Below, piece after piece: positions 1 through 8,731 of a stretch of DNA of 64,000 bases. A program made the translations under genes and the position numbers. Below the pieces are notes generated by a model that saw only the letters and a program-made list of their open reading frames with translations, did no database searches and was not told where the DNA came from. Numbering within the stretch: the first letter of the stretch is position 1; every line of letters starts with the position of its first letter. Location: the NCBI GenBank assembly GCA_029961055.1, contig JASBVM010000017.1:62001-126000 (forward strand), read 5' to 3'. The DNA comes from Bacillota bacterium. Lineage in GTDB: Bacteria > Bacillota > Sulfobacillia > JAIMAT01.

Positions 1-1
1 C

Positions 2-232
2 GGTCTCCCCGAGCAGCTCCTCTTCCACGCCGCAACGCGCCAGGCGGGCGACGGCACCTGGCGGACGGCAGGCGGGCGGCTCCTGACCGCGGTCGGCATA
101 GGGCCCACGCTGGCGGCGGCCCGGGACCGCTCCCAGGCGCTAGTCGCCTCGCTCCGGCTCGACGGGGGCCTCTGGCGCCGCGACATCGGTCGGGCCGCGC
201 CGGGACCGGAGCCCGGCACCCGGTCTCAGTAA
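2..232 (+). CDS. purD: phosphoribosylamine-glycine ligase, C-terminal fragment
   Basis: The gene enters from the left edge, so only the last 76 residues are visible. They carry the PurD C-terminal signature: a GGR turn, a TAVGIGPTLAAARDRS helix and an ending WRRDIG. PurD joins phosphoribosylamine to glycine, the second step of de novo purine synthesis in the cytoplasm. Its TAA stop overlaps the end of the convergent dehydrogenase gene by 7 bases. A purine operon to the left would be expected but lies outside the window. Confidence 0.88.
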   Translation, partial: GLPEQLLFHAATRQAGDGTWRTAGGRLLTAVGIGPTLAAARDRSQALVASLRLDGGLWRRDIGRAAPGPEPGTRSQ

Positions 233-1215
233 CCCGCCTCCAGTTCCACAAGGTTGCAGAGCGGCTGACCGGCCAGGTAGCGGCGCAGGTTGGCCGCGAA
301 GAGCTCGGCGCCCCGGCGCGGCGTCTCCGGCGAACTCCAGGCCACGTGGGGCGTGACCAGGACGCGCGGATCGCCCCAGAGCGGGCTCTCGGGAGGAAGC
401 GGCTCCCGCTCGAAGACGTCCAGCGCCGCCCCGGCGATCCTCCCCGAGCGGAGCGCCTCGACCAGCGCGGCCTCGTCCACCAGCGCCCCCCGGCCGACGT
501 TGATCACCACCGCCCGCTGCGGCAGCCATCCGATCTTCTCGGCGTCCAGATAGTGCTCCGTCTCCGGCGTCCGCGGCAGCGACAGGAGGAGGTAGTCGGC
601 CTGGGCGAAGAAGGCGCGGGCCGACTCGGGACCGCCGACCTCGTCCGCCCAGCCGTCCCCGGTCTCCACCGGACCCGGCCGGCGGCGAAGCCCCAGCACC
701 CGCATCCCCAGTCCGCGCGCCCGGCGCGCCACCTCGCGACCGATGGAGCCGTAGCCGGCGATGACCAGCGTCGCCCCCTGCACCTCCCGCGCCTCGTGCG
801 GGCGCCAGAGCCGCGCCTCCTGCTGGCGGACGTACTCCGGCAGTCCTCGCGCCAGGGCGAGCACGGCCAGGATCACGTGTTCGGCGATGGGGACGGCGTT
901 GGTTCCGCTGGCGTTGGTCAGGAGGATCCGGCGCCCGGCCCGCGCGGCCTCGCGGAGCGGCTCGACCAGGCGGTCGACGCCTGCCGAGGCGGCATGGACC
1001 CAGGCGAGCCGCGGCAGCAGCGGGAGGAGCGGCTCCAGCCGGATGTGGCCGCCGGCCACCACCACCTCGACCGCGGCCAGCTCGGCGCCCAGCGCTCTCC
1101 ACCACCCTTCCGGCGGCCTCTCCGAGGGCGGCAGGAGCCAGCGGACCGGCGGCCATCCGGGCTGCCAGAGCTCCGCCTGGCGGCGGAAGAAGGGGGCCAG
1201 GACCAGCACGGGCAC
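226..1215 (-). CDS. D-2-hydroxyacid dehydrogenase
   Basis: A 329-residue NAD(P)-dependent oxidoreductase that interconverts 2-ketoacids and D-2-hydroxyacids. The nucleotide-binding turn GYGSIG is at residues 154-159, and the family catalytic set is visible as R242 (in NVGRGA), E271 (FEREP) and H290 (TPHVAW). The GTG at 1215 is preferred because GGGAG lies just upstream; a second GTG two codons later is possible. The physiological substrate cannot be told: glyoxylate, hydroxypyruvate and phosphoglycerate reductases share these motifs. It follows the aminotransferase gene on the same strand with a 47-base gap, so the pair may interconvert an amino acid, its ketoacid and the hydroxyacid. Confidence 0.85.
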   Translation of the reverse strand: MPVLVLAPFFRRQAELWQPGWPPVRWLLPPSERPPEGWWRALGAELAAVEVVVAGGHIRLEPLLPLLPRLAWVHAASAGVDRLVEPLREAARAGRRILLTNASGTNAVPIAEHVILAVLALARGLPEYVRQQEARLWRPHEAREVQGATLVIAGYGSIGREVARRARGLGMRVLGLRRRPGPVETGDGWADEVGGPESARAFFAQADYLLLSLPRTPETEHYLDAEKIGWLPQRAVVINVGRGALVDEAALVEALRSGRIAGAALDVFEREPLPPESPLWGDPRVLVTPHVAWSSPETPRRGAELFAANLRRYLAGQPLCNLVELEAGY

Positions 1216-1262
1216 GGGTGCTCCCGACCGGGAGTGGGGCCGCGGACGCCCGGCGCCGGCGC

Positions 1263-2429
1263 TCAAACGGCCGCCGCCTCCCGCGCCCGGTCCAGCACCT
1301 CGCCCAGGACGCCCGCCGCCTCTTCCAGCCGCTCCTCCCTCTCGTGGGTGAAGCAGAGCCGGATCGCCCCGGGCTCGTGCCCGTCGACGGTGAAGGCGCG
1401 CCCGGCGGCGTAGCGGAGGCCCCTCGCCTCGGCCAGGGCCTGGAGGCGGACCGCGTCCACCCCCACCGGCAGCCGGAGCCAGACGAAGAAGCCGCCGGCC
1501 GGCACCTCCCAGCTGGCGCCGCGCGGGGCGAGCCACCGCTCCAGCCCCGCCAGGAGCGCGTCCCGTCGCGCCCGGTAGGTCCGCCGGAGCGCGGCGACGC
1601 GCCCGGGGAGGTCGGCTTCCTCCCACCAGGCGGCGAGCAGCTCCTGGACGAAGGGTTGCGTCTCGCCGCCCGGCCGGAGGGCGGCCAGCCGCCCGAGGAG
1701 CTGGGGCTCGGCCACCGCCCAGCCGATGCGCAGGCCCGGCGCCACGATCTTGGAGACCGTCCCCACCAGGATCGTCCGCTCCGGCGCCAGCGCCGCCAGG
1801 GGCAGCGGCGGCTCGCCGTCGAAGGCCAGGTCTCCGTACGGGTCGTCCTCCAGCATCAGGAGGTCGTGGCGGCGGGCCAGATCCGCCAGCCGCCGCCGCG
1901 CCGGCTCGCCCAGGGTGCGGCCCGTCGGATTCTGGAAGGTCGTGGTCAGATAGAGGAAGGCCGGCCGCTGCCGGAGCCCGGACTCCACCTCCCGGAGCGC
2001 GCGCTCCAGCGCATCCAGGTCGAGCCCTTCCCCGTCCATGGGCAGGGCCTCGAGACGGCCGCCGGCATTCCGGCCGAAGATGCGCAGGGCGCCGAACCAG
2101 GTCAGCTCCTGGAGCCAGACCGGACGATCCGGCGCGAGGAGCGCGCGGGCCGCCAGGTCCAGCGCCTCGGCCGCGCCGGCCGTCACCAGGATCCGCTCCG
2201 GCTCGACGCAAAGGCCGCGCCGGGCCAGGTGGAGCGCCACCTGCTGCCGCAGCCGGCGCGGCCCGTCCCCGCCCCCGTATTGCAGCGCACGCGGGTCGCC
2301 CTCCAGCACCCGCGCCGCCGCCCGCGCCAGCTCCTCCCGGGGAAAGGTGGCCTCCTCCGGCAGGCCCCCGTCCAGCGCCCAGCCCGTGGCGGGGGCGGTC
2401 GCCCCTCGCCCGGCCGCTGCTCTCTCCAT
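1263..2429 (-). CDS. PLP-dependent class I/II aminotransferase
   Basis: A 388-residue fold-type I aminotransferase of the 2-aminoadipate/MocR-like subgroup, without the winged-helix domain of true MocR regulators. Visible motifs are the FQNPTG segment near residue 165, D196 before PYG (contacts the pyridine nitrogen), the Schiff-base lysine K227 in TVSKIVAPG, and the phosphate/carboxylate arginine in LRIGW. The usual reaction is transfer of an amino group between an amino acid and 2-oxoglutarate, but substrate specificity cannot be read from sequence. Probably co-transcribed with the D-2-hydroxyacid dehydrogenase. Confidence 0.85.
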   Translation of the reverse strand: MERAAAGRGATAPATGWALDGGLPEEATFPREELARAAARVLEGDPRALQYGGGDGPRRLRQQVALHLARRGLCVEPERILVTAGAAEALDLAARALLAPDRPVWLQELTWFGALRIFGRNAGGRLEALPMDGEGLDLDALERALREVESGLRQRPAFLYLTTTFQNPTGRTLGEPARRRLADLARRHDLLMLEDDPYGDLAFDGEPPLPLAALAPERTILVGTVSKIVAPGLRIGWAVAEPQLLGRLAALRPGGETQPFVQELLAAWWEEADLPGRVAALRRTYRARRDALLAGLERWLAPRGASWEVPAGGFFVWLRLPVGVDAVRLQALAEARGLRYAAGRAFTVDGHEPGAIRLCFTHEREERLEEAAGVLGEVLDRAREAAAV

Positions 2430-2515
2430 GCCTCTTCATCGCCTCCGCGCGCCGCGGAGGAGGCGCCTCCGCGCGCACCGACTCGGGCGGCGCCGGTCGG
2501 CGGCCGCCTTCAGGG

Positions 2516-3451
2516 TTATTGCAACGCGCGGAGTTGAGGTACCTGCTCCACGGGAAAGTCGAGTTCCAGAAGGGCGCCGCCGCGCAAAACCGTCAGCTTG
2601 GCGCTCTGCCCCGGCCGGTAGAGGCTGAGCCGCTGGCGGATGGTGCCCAGCGAGTCGGCGGGGACGTCGTCGACGCGCACCACCAGGTCCAGCGGCTGGA
2701 CGCCGGCTCTGGCCCCGGGCCCGTTCTCGGTCACCATGCGGACGGCGATGCCGCGGTCGACCGGAAGTCCCAGGAGGCTGACCATCTCCGGCTCGATCAC
2801 CTCGCGCTGGCCCGAGAAGCCCAGCCAGGGATGGGTGGCCTCCCCGTGCTCCAGGATCTGGCCGATCACCCGGGTGAAGGCGGGCGCTCCCACCGCCAGG
2901 CTCAGACCGTGCATCCAGGGGATGCCGTTGATCCCGGCCACGCGGCCGTCCAGGAGGAGCAGCGGGCCGCCGGTGTTGCCGGGGTGGATGGGGGCGTCGG
3001 TCACCACCAGGCCGTCCACGGGGATCCGCTCCGGCCGGTAGACGGTCCGGTCGACGCCGCTGATCACGCCGGAGGTGACCTCGATCTGGTCGCCCATGGG
3101 ATAGCCCAGGGCGACCACCGCCAAGCCGGGGCGGAGCTCCTCCTCCGGCACGAACTGGACCGGCGGTGCCTCCTGCCAGGCCGGCTCTCCGTCCTCCATC
3201 TCCAGGAAGCCCAGGAAATAGAGCGGGTCCGCCGCGATCCGGCGGGCGTGCCGCTCTCTGCCGTCGGGCATCTGCACCAGGACCCGCTCCTGCTGCAGGA
3301 CCTGGGAGTTGCAGACCAGGTGGCGCTCGTCGAAGGCGAAACCCGTCCCGAAGGCGACGCGCTCCCCCGCCTCGTCCACCGAGGTGACGTGGGCCAGGCG
3401 GGGCGCAACGGCCTCCATCGCCTTTCGGATCGCTTCGGAGAGTGCGTCCAT
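2516..3451 (-). CDS. HtrA/DegP-like protein with PDZ domain, catalytic triad lost
   Basis: A 311-residue trypsin-fold protein (residues 1-205) followed by a PDZ domain (about 215-305). There is no signal peptide or membrane segment, so it should be cytoplasmic, unlike usual HtrA. Aligned by eye to the HtrA motifs, the catalytic His of TNNHVV is Gln50 (CNSQVL), the Asp of DPxTDLAVL is Phe79 (DPLYFLGFL) and the Ser of GNSGGPL is Thr160 (GNTGGPL). All three triad positions are changed, so proteolysis is unlikely and a peptide-binding or scaffolding role is more plausible. ATG 3451 follows GGAGGCGAG; upstream in-frame starts lack such a site. Confidence 0.8.
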   Translation of the reverse strand: MDALSEAIRKAMEAVAPRLAHVTSVDEAGERVAFGTGFAFDERHLVCNSQVLQQERVLVQMPDGRERHARRIAADPLYFLGFLEMEDGEPAWQEAPPVQFVPEEELRPGLAVVALGYPMGDQIEVTSGVISGVDRTVYRPERIPVDGLVVTDAPIHPGNTGGPLLLLDGRVAGINGIPWMHGLSLAVGAPAFTRVIGQILEHGEATHPWLGFSGQREVIEPEMVSLLGLPVDRGIAVRMVTENGPGARAGVQPLDLVVRVDDVPADSLGTIRQRLSLYRPGQSAKLTVLRGGALLELDFPVEQVPQLRALQ

Positions 3452-3623
3452 CTTCTCGCCTCCCGCCGCCCCAAAGTATAGCCGAGCCGGCAAGGCCGGC
3501 CGCCCCGCGGGGCCCCCTGCCCCTCCCCGCCCCTTTCGCGCTCCAGACGCCTATTTCATTCATCGGCAAACGGGTAGAATGATCCCAACCGTTGAGGAAG
3601 GTTTCCGACAGGAGGTGTCGCCT

Positions 3624-5231
3624 GTGGAGGTGCCCCTCACCCCCCTCCGCTTCCTCGAGCGCAGCGAGCGGCTCTACGGGGGCAAGGAGGCGATCGTCTG
3701 CGGCGAGACGCGGCTGACCTACGCCCAGTACGCCGGGCGCGTCCGCCGCCTGACCGCCGTCCTCTCCGACCGGCTGGGCGTCCGGCGGGGCGATCGCATC
3801 CTCTACCTGGGCATGAACTGCCATCGGCTGCTGGAGCTCTACTACGCCGTCCTGCCCCTGGGGGCCATCCTGGTGCCGGTCAACATCCGCCTCAGCCCGG
3901 CGGAGGTCTCCTTCATCCTCCACGACGCCGAACCGGTGGCGCTCTTCGCCTCGCCCGAACTCCTCCCGCTCGTCGGCTCGCTGGACGAACCCCCGTCGGT
4001 GCGCCACCACGTGCTGGTCTACCGCGGCGCCGACGGCCAGCTGCCGGGAGGCTGGCTGGAGTTCGACCCCCTCCTGGAGGAGGCGGAGGAGCGGCCGCTC
4101 GGGCTGCCGCCGGACGAGCGTGAGGTCGTGGAGGTCTTCTACACCAGCGGCACCACCGGCCGGCCCAAGGGCGTCATGCTCACGCACCGGAACCTCTACC
4201 TGCATGCGCTCAGCGCCGTGCTGGCGCTCCAGCTGGACGACAGCGAGCGGATGATCGTGGGCACCGTACCGCTCTTCCACGTCAACGCCTGGGGGACGCC
4301 GCAGTTCATGGTCGCCGCGGGCGGAACGCAGATCGTCGTCCCCCGCTTCGACCCCGAGCTGTTCGCCCGGGCCGTGGAACGGGAGAAGGCCAGGACCGCG
4401 CTGATGGTCTCCACCATGCTCAACGCGCTTCTCAACTACCCCGACCGTTCCCGCTACGATCTCTCCAGCCTCCGCCAGATCGTCCTGGGCGGCGCACCCG
4501 TCGCCTACGAGCTGGTCCGCCGCGCGCGCCAGGAGCTGGGCTGCCTGGTGCGGGTGGGCTACGGCCTGACCGAGACCTGCCCCATCGTCTCCGTCTCGGT
4601 GATCAAGTCGACCCTGGCCGACCGCCCCCAGGAAGAGCTGGACCGCCGCCTCGCCATGACCGGACTGCCGCTGCTGGGCAACGAGGTGCGGGTCGTCCAC
4701 GAGGACGGCAGCGAGGTGGCCTGGGACGGCCAGGACGTGGGCGAGATCCAGGTCCGCGGCGACAACGTCATGGCCGGCTACTGGAAGCGGCCGGAGGAGA
4801 CCGCCGCCGCCTTCGCCGAGGGCTGGTTCCGCACCGGCGACCTGGCCGTGGTCGACCCCGAGGGCTATCTCAACATCGTCGACAGGAAGAAGGACATCAT
4901 CATCTCCGGCGGCGAGAACATCTCCTCCATCGAGGTGGAGGACGTGCTCTACACCCACCCCGCGGTGCTGGAGGCGGCGGTGCTCGGCGCGCCCGACCCC
5001 CAGTGGGGCGAGGTGCCGGTGGCCGTCGTGGTCCTGCGCCCCGGGACCCAGGCCAGCGAGCAGGAGCTGATCGGCTATGCCCGCGACCGCCTGGCCCACT
5101 TCAAGGCGCCGCGGCGGGTCATCTTCGCCTCCGAGCTGCCCAAGACAGGGACCGGCAAGATCGTCAAGGCCGAACTGCGCAAGACCTACTTCGGCCGGAG
5201 CGAGGCGGTGAACGCCGCCGGCGAGGGCTGA
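3624..5231 (+). CDS. acyl-CoA synthetase (AMP-forming)
   Basis: A 535-residue ANL-superfamily enzyme that activates a carboxylic acid, probably a medium- or long-chain fatty acid, through an acyl-adenylate to its CoA thioester. Motifs in order: P-loop YTSGTTGRPKGV near 173, GYGLTETCP, the hinge region FRTGDLAVVD, DRKKDIIISGGENIS, and the catalytic lysine in KTGTGKIVK close to the C-terminus. GTG 3624 is chosen because AGGAGGTG ends seven bases upstream; an upstream ATG at 3580 has no such site. It stands alone, divergent from the HtrA-like gene. Confidence 0.87.
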   Translation: MEVPLTPLRFLERSERLYGGKEAIVCGETRLTYAQYAGRVRRLTAVLSDRLGVRRGDRILYLGMNCHRLLELYYAVLPLGAILVPVNIRLSPAEVSFILHDAEPVALFASPELLPLVGSLDEPPSVRHHVLVYRGADGQLPGGWLEFDPLLEEAEERPLGLPPDEREVVEVFYTSGTTGRPKGVMLTHRNLYLHALSAVLALQLDDSERMIVGTVPLFHVNAWGTPQFMVAAGGTQIVVPRFDPELFARAVEREKARTALMVSTMLNALLNYPDRSRYDLSSLRQIVLGGAPVAYELVRRARQELGCLVRVGYGLTETCPIVSVSVIKSTLADRPQEELDRRLAMTGLPLLGNEVRVVHEDGSEVAWDGQDVGEIQVRGDNVMAGYWKRPEETAAAFAEGWFRTGDLAVVDPEGYLNIVDRKKDIIISGGENISSIEVEDVLYTHPAVLEAAVLGAPDPQWGEVPVAVVVLRPGTQASEQELIGYARDRLAHFKAPRRVIFASELPKTGTGKIVKAELRKTYFGRSEAVNAAGEG

Positions 5232-5250
5232 GGCCGGCGCGACCCTTCCT

Positions 5251-6120
5251 TCAGAGGCGGAGGAGCCAGCGGGGCCCCTCCGCCTCTTCCGTCTCGCCCC
5301 GCCGCCAGCGGCCGTACGCCGCCGCCACCTCGGCGCCGAAGAGGACCACCACCGAGAGCAGGTAGATCCAGAAGAGGAGGAGGACGCCGGCGGCGAGGCT
5401 TCCGTAGACGGCGTGGAAGTGGGCCAGGCGGGCCGCGTAGAGGGCGAATCCGTAGCGGAGCGCCTCCACGCCCAGCGCCGCCACCAGCGCCCCCGGCCAG
5501 ACGTCGCCGAAGGGCGGCTCGCCGCCGGGCAGGAAGTGGTAGAGCGCGGCCAGGGCCCCCCAGACCAGGAGCGGCGGCAGCACCGTCAGCAGCAGCCCCG
5601 CCGTCCGCCCGCCCAGGCCGCCCAACCCGGCGCGGGAGAGAGCCTCGCGCAGGAGCGCGCCCACCCCGAGGCTCAGGAGGGCCGCCAGGAAGAGCGCGGC
5701 CACCGTCGCCAGCAGGGTGACCAGTCCCAGGGCGCGGCGGCGCAGCAGGGGGAGGTGCTCGTTCCGCTCCCAGACCTGGTCCAGGGCGCCGGCCAGCACG
5801 GTGAAGACGCCCGATCCCGCCCAGAGCAGCCCGAGGCCGCCCACCGCTCCCAGCTGGCCGCGCAGGTCGCGGAGCCTCTCGAGGCCGGTGGCGACCACTG
5901 CCTCGCTGGTGGGAACGTAGAGGCGGACCAGGTCCGCCAGGGCGCGGCGGAAGCCCTCGCCCGGCTCCACCGCCGCGGCCAGGAGCGCCAGAAGCAGGAG
6001 GAGGGGGAAGAGGGAGAAGAGGCCATAGTAGGAGAGCGCCGCGGCCATGGTGCCCCCGCGGTGACGGCTGAAGCGGAAGCCGGCCCGGATGAGGATGCGC
6101 AGCAGAGCCACCCGCCCCAC
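5251..6120 (-). CDS. YihY/UPF0761 family inner-membrane protein
   Basis: A 289-residue polytopic membrane protein with about six hydrophobic segments. The family hallmark is at the N-terminus: a basic stretch RFSRHRGG, then ALSYYGLFSLFPLLLLL. The C-terminal LLFWIYLLSVVVLFGAEV segment is also typical. These proteins were once annotated as ribonuclease BN or BrkB; the biochemical role is unsettled. Start is GTG at 6120 or the GTG at 6111; both follow purine-rich sequence. It is convergent with the acyl-CoA synthetase gene and divergent from moeA. Confidence 0.82.
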   Translation of the reverse strand: MGRVALLRILIRAGFRFSRHRGGTMAAALSYYGLFSLFPLLLLLALLAAAVEPGEGFRRALADLVRLYVPTSEAVVATGLERLRDLRGQLGAVGGLGLLWAGSGVFTVLAGALDQVWERNEHLPLLRRRALGLVTLLATVAALFLAALLSLGVGALLREALSRAGLGGLGGRTAGLLLTVLPPLLVWGALAALYHFLPGGEPPFGDVWPGALVAALGVEALRYGFALYAARLAHFHAVYGSLAAGVLLLFWIYLLSVVVLFGAEVAAAYGRWRRGETEEAEGPRWLLRL

Positions 6121-6178
6121 CCCCCACCGGTGTTAGACTGCCCCAGGCGACCCTTCCCGGGAAGGGAGAGAGAACCGG

Positions 6179-7498
6179 TTGTTGCTCAGCGTTCCCGAGG
6201 CGCTGGCGCGCCTCTTGGCCGTCCCGTGCCGGCTGGGCGTGGAGACGGCGCCCCTGGAGAAGGCGGCAGGCCGGATCCTGGCCGAGCCGCTCCACGCACC
6301 GCGACCGCTCCCGCACTTCGACCGGGCGGCCATGGACGGCTATGCCCTCCGCTCCGCGGAGACGGCGGGAGCCGGGCCGGGCCGAGCGGTCCGTCTCCGC
6401 GTCGCCGTCACCTCCCGCGCCGGGGAGCCGGCCCCGCGCGGGCTCGCCCCCGGCGAGGCCGCCCGCATCTTCACGGGCGCGGCACTCCCTCCGGGCGCCG
6501 ACGCGGTGATCCGCCAGGAGGAGGTCGCGCGGGACCCGGAAGGCTTCCTGCTTGTCGAGGAACCGGTGGAGGTGGGGAGAAACGTCGACCCGGCGGGCTG
6601 CGAGGCGGCGGCAGGCCAGCTCCTCCTTCCCGCCGGCAGCCTTCTCGGTGCGCCGGAGGTGGCGCTGGCCGCCAGCCTGGGGCTGACCCGGCTCCCCGTC
6701 CGGGAACGGCCGAGGCTGGCCGTCCTCTCCACCGGGGCGGAGCTGGTGGAGCCCGGCCAGCCCCTGGCGCCGGGCATGATCTACAGCTCGAACCGGTTCG
6801 CCCTGGCGGCCATCGCCGCCGAGTGGGGGGCGCAGGTGGCCTGGACGGGGAGCGTGGACGACGACGCCGGCGCCATCGCCGAAGCGGTCCGGGCCCAGGC
6901 CGGGCGCTTCCACCTCCTGGTCACCAGCGGCGGCGCCTCGGTGGGCGACTACGACTGCGTGGCCGCGGCCCTGGATCGGCTGGGTGCGGAGATCCTCTTC
7001 CACGGCGTCGCCCTCAAGCCGGGCACGCCGGCGCTGGCCGCGCGCCTGGGCGACGCGCTCGTGCTCGGCCTGCCGGGGACACCCGGCGCCGCCTACACCG
7101 TCTTCCGGGTGCTGGCGGTGCCGCTCCTCCAGCACTGGCTGGGCGTGGCCGGGGGCGGCCCCCGTCCGGGGGAGGGGGAGGACGCGGCGAGCGCGGCCAC
7201 GCCCGGCGACGGCTGGACCGCCGTTCTCGAGAGCCCGCCCCCGAGCGCTTCCCCCCGGCTGGAGCAGTATCTGGCCGCCTCCCTCCGCCGGCAGCAAGGG
7301 CGCCTCTACGCCCGCCCGCTGCGGCGCGGCCACGCCAACTCGCTCCTGGCCTGGCTGGGGGCGGACGCGCTGGCGCGGATCCCGGCCGGTCCGCTTCCTC
7401 CGGCGGGGAGCGCGGTGGAGGTGCTGCCGCTTCACCCGTGGCGCCTCGCGAGCGCCCCGGAGGGCACGCCTCCCGGTCTCGACAGGAAGGAGGGGTGA
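6179..7498 (+). CDS. moeA: molybdopterin molybdenumtransferase MoeA
   Basis: MoeA inserts molybdate into adenylylated molybdopterin, the final step of molybdenum-cofactor assembly. The 439 residues show the N-terminal FDRAAMDGYALR segment, IFTGAALPPGADAVI, the MoCF domain with STGAELVEPG, YSSNRF and VTSGGASVGDYDCV, and FHGVALKPGTP. The start is a TTG at 6179 (a second TTG follows at 6182) preceded by a GGGAGAGAG stretch. A run of acidic, low-complexity residues near 330 interrupts domains III and IV. It heads an operon with mobB and a methyltransferase. Confidence 0.9.
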   Translation: MLLSVPEALARLLAVPCRLGVETAPLEKAAGRILAEPLHAPRPLPHFDRAAMDGYALRSAETAGAGPGRAVRLRVAVTSRAGEPAPRGLAPGEAARIFTGAALPPGADAVIRQEEVARDPEGFLLVEEPVEVGRNVDPAGCEAAAGQLLLPAGSLLGAPEVALAASLGLTRLPVRERPRLAVLSTGAELVEPGQPLAPGMIYSSNRFALAAIAAEWGAQVAWTGSVDDDAGAIAEAVRAQAGRFHLLVTSGGASVGDYDCVAAALDRLGAEILFHGVALKPGTPALAARLGDALVLGLPGTPGAAYTVFRVLAVPLLQHWLGVAGGGPRPGEGEDAASAATPGDGWTAVLESPPPSASPRLEQYLAASLRRQQGRLYARPLRRGHANSLLAWLGADALARIPAGPLPPAGSAVEVLPLHPWRLASAPEGTPPGLDRKEG

Positions 7499-7502
7499 GG
7501 CC

Positions 7503-8063
7503 ATGGCCGGCGCCATCGCCGTGCTCTCCGTCGTCGGCCGTCACAAGGCGGGGAAGACCACCCTCGTGGAGGGACTGATCCGCCAGCTCCGGCGCCGCGG
7601 TCTCCACGTCGCCACCCTCAAGCACGACGCCCACGGCTTCGACATCGACGTGCCCGGCAAGGACTCCTGGCGCCACCGCCAGGCCGGGGCGGAGCTGGTG
7701 CTGATCGCCTCGCCGGCGCGGCTGGCGATGGTGCAGGAGCTCCGCGAGGAAGCCCCGCTCCCCGCCATCCTTCAACTTGCCGCCGACCGCGCCCCCTGGC
7801 TTGACCTGATCGTGACCGAGGGCTACCGGACCGGCCCCCTCCCCAAGATCGAGGTGGTCCAGACCGCGCGGGGCGGTCCCCTCAACGCCGGCGATCCGGA
7901 GCTGCTCGCCCTGGCCTCCGACCGGCTGCCCCTGGAGGGCGCCCCGCCGGGCATCCCCTGCTTCGACTGGAACGACCTGGAGGGCCTGGCCGATCTGGTC
8001 CTCGCCCGCCTGCCGCAGCTGCGCCGTCACGGCCCGCGGCCCCGCTCCTCCGAACGGCCTTGA
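7503..8063 (+). CDS. mobB: molybdopterin-guanine dinucleotide biosynthesis protein MobB
   Basis: A 186-residue P-loop GTPase with VVGRHKAGKTT at residues 10-20 and the family segment LKHDAHGFDIDVPGKDSWRH. MobB assists attachment of GMP to molybdopterin to give the bis-MGD form used by DMSO-reductase family enzymes such as formate dehydrogenase. ATG 7503 follows AGGAGGGGTGAGG, four bases after the moeA stop, so the two are surely co-transcribed. MobA is not in the window. Confidence 0.88.
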   Translation: MAGAIAVLSVVGRHKAGKTTLVEGLIRQLRRRGLHVATLKHDAHGFDIDVPGKDSWRHRQAGAELVLIASPARLAMVQELREEAPLPAILQLAADRAPWLDLIVTEGYRTGPLPKIEVVQTARGGPLNAGDPELLALASDRLPLEGAPPGIPCFDWNDLEGLADLVLARLPQLRRHGPRPRSSERP

Positions 8064-8731
8064 GCGAGTCCGACCGGGAGCGCTGGAACCGCCGCTACGC
8101 CGAAGGAAGGGGGCCGCGCCAGGAGCCCGACCCCTTCCTGGTCGCCTCCCTTCCCTGGCTCCACCCGGTGCGTACGCCCGCCCGGGCGCTCGACCTCGCC
8201 TCGGGACCCGGGGGGAATGCGCTCTGGCTCGCGGAGCGGGGCTGGTCCGTGGAGGCGCTGGACATCTCGGACGTGGCGCTGGAACGGTTGACCGGGGAGG
8301 CGCGCCGCCGGGGGCTCTCCGGCCGTATCCGCGCCCGGCGGGCCGACCTGGAGCGCTGGCGGCTGCCTTCCTGCGGGGAGGCGGCGTACGACCTGGTGGT
8401 CCTCACCTGGTACCTGGAGCGCCGGCTCCTGCCGGAGATGCGGAAGGCGGTCCGGCCCGGCGGGTTCGTGCTGGTCCGGACCTTCCTGCGCGGTACGCGG
8501 CGGCCGCTGCCGCCGGCGTGGGTGCTGGAGCCGGGCGAGCTCCTCGAGGCCTACCGGGGCTGGCGCACCCTCCGCCACGCGGAGTCGACGGCGCTGGGCG
8601 AGGCGGCCTACCTGGGCCAGCGTCCCGCCGGCACCGGCGCCACCGCCGGCCGACCGTCACCGCTCCCCGGACGGACGGCCGCCCGCCCGCCCTCCTCGCT
8701 CCTCGACGGCGTCGACGCGGAGCCGGGCTAG
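8060..8731 (+). CDS. class I SAM-dependent methyltransferase
   Basis: A 223-residue TehB-like methyltransferase. The N-terminal WNRRYAEG, motif I ALDLASGPGGNALWLA (about 44-58), the acidic residue of EALDIS and the post-motif RPGGFVLVRTFL are all visible. The substrate is unknown. Its TTG start overlaps the mobB stop as TTGA, implying translational coupling. The last 75 bases overlap the convergent SWIM-domain gene, and the encoded tail after about residue 195 is low-complexity, so an earlier ancestral stop may have been lost. Confidence 0.78.
   Translation: MSESDRERWNRRYAEGRGPRQEPDPFLVASLPWLHPVRTPARALDLASGPGGNALWLAERGWSVEALDISDVALERLTGEARRRGLSGRIRARRADLERWRLPSCGEAAYDLVVLTWYLERRLLPEMRKAVRPGGFVLVRTFLRGTRRPLPPAWVLEPGELLEAYRGWRTLRHAESTALGEAAYLGQRPAGTGATAGRPSPLPGRTAARPPSSLLDGVDAEPG

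Noticed and set aside
2436-5099. A long minus-strand open frame across the acyl-CoA synthetase gene
   Set aside because: It reads as His/Gln/Gly-rich low-complexity sequence antisense to an enzyme with all its motifs.
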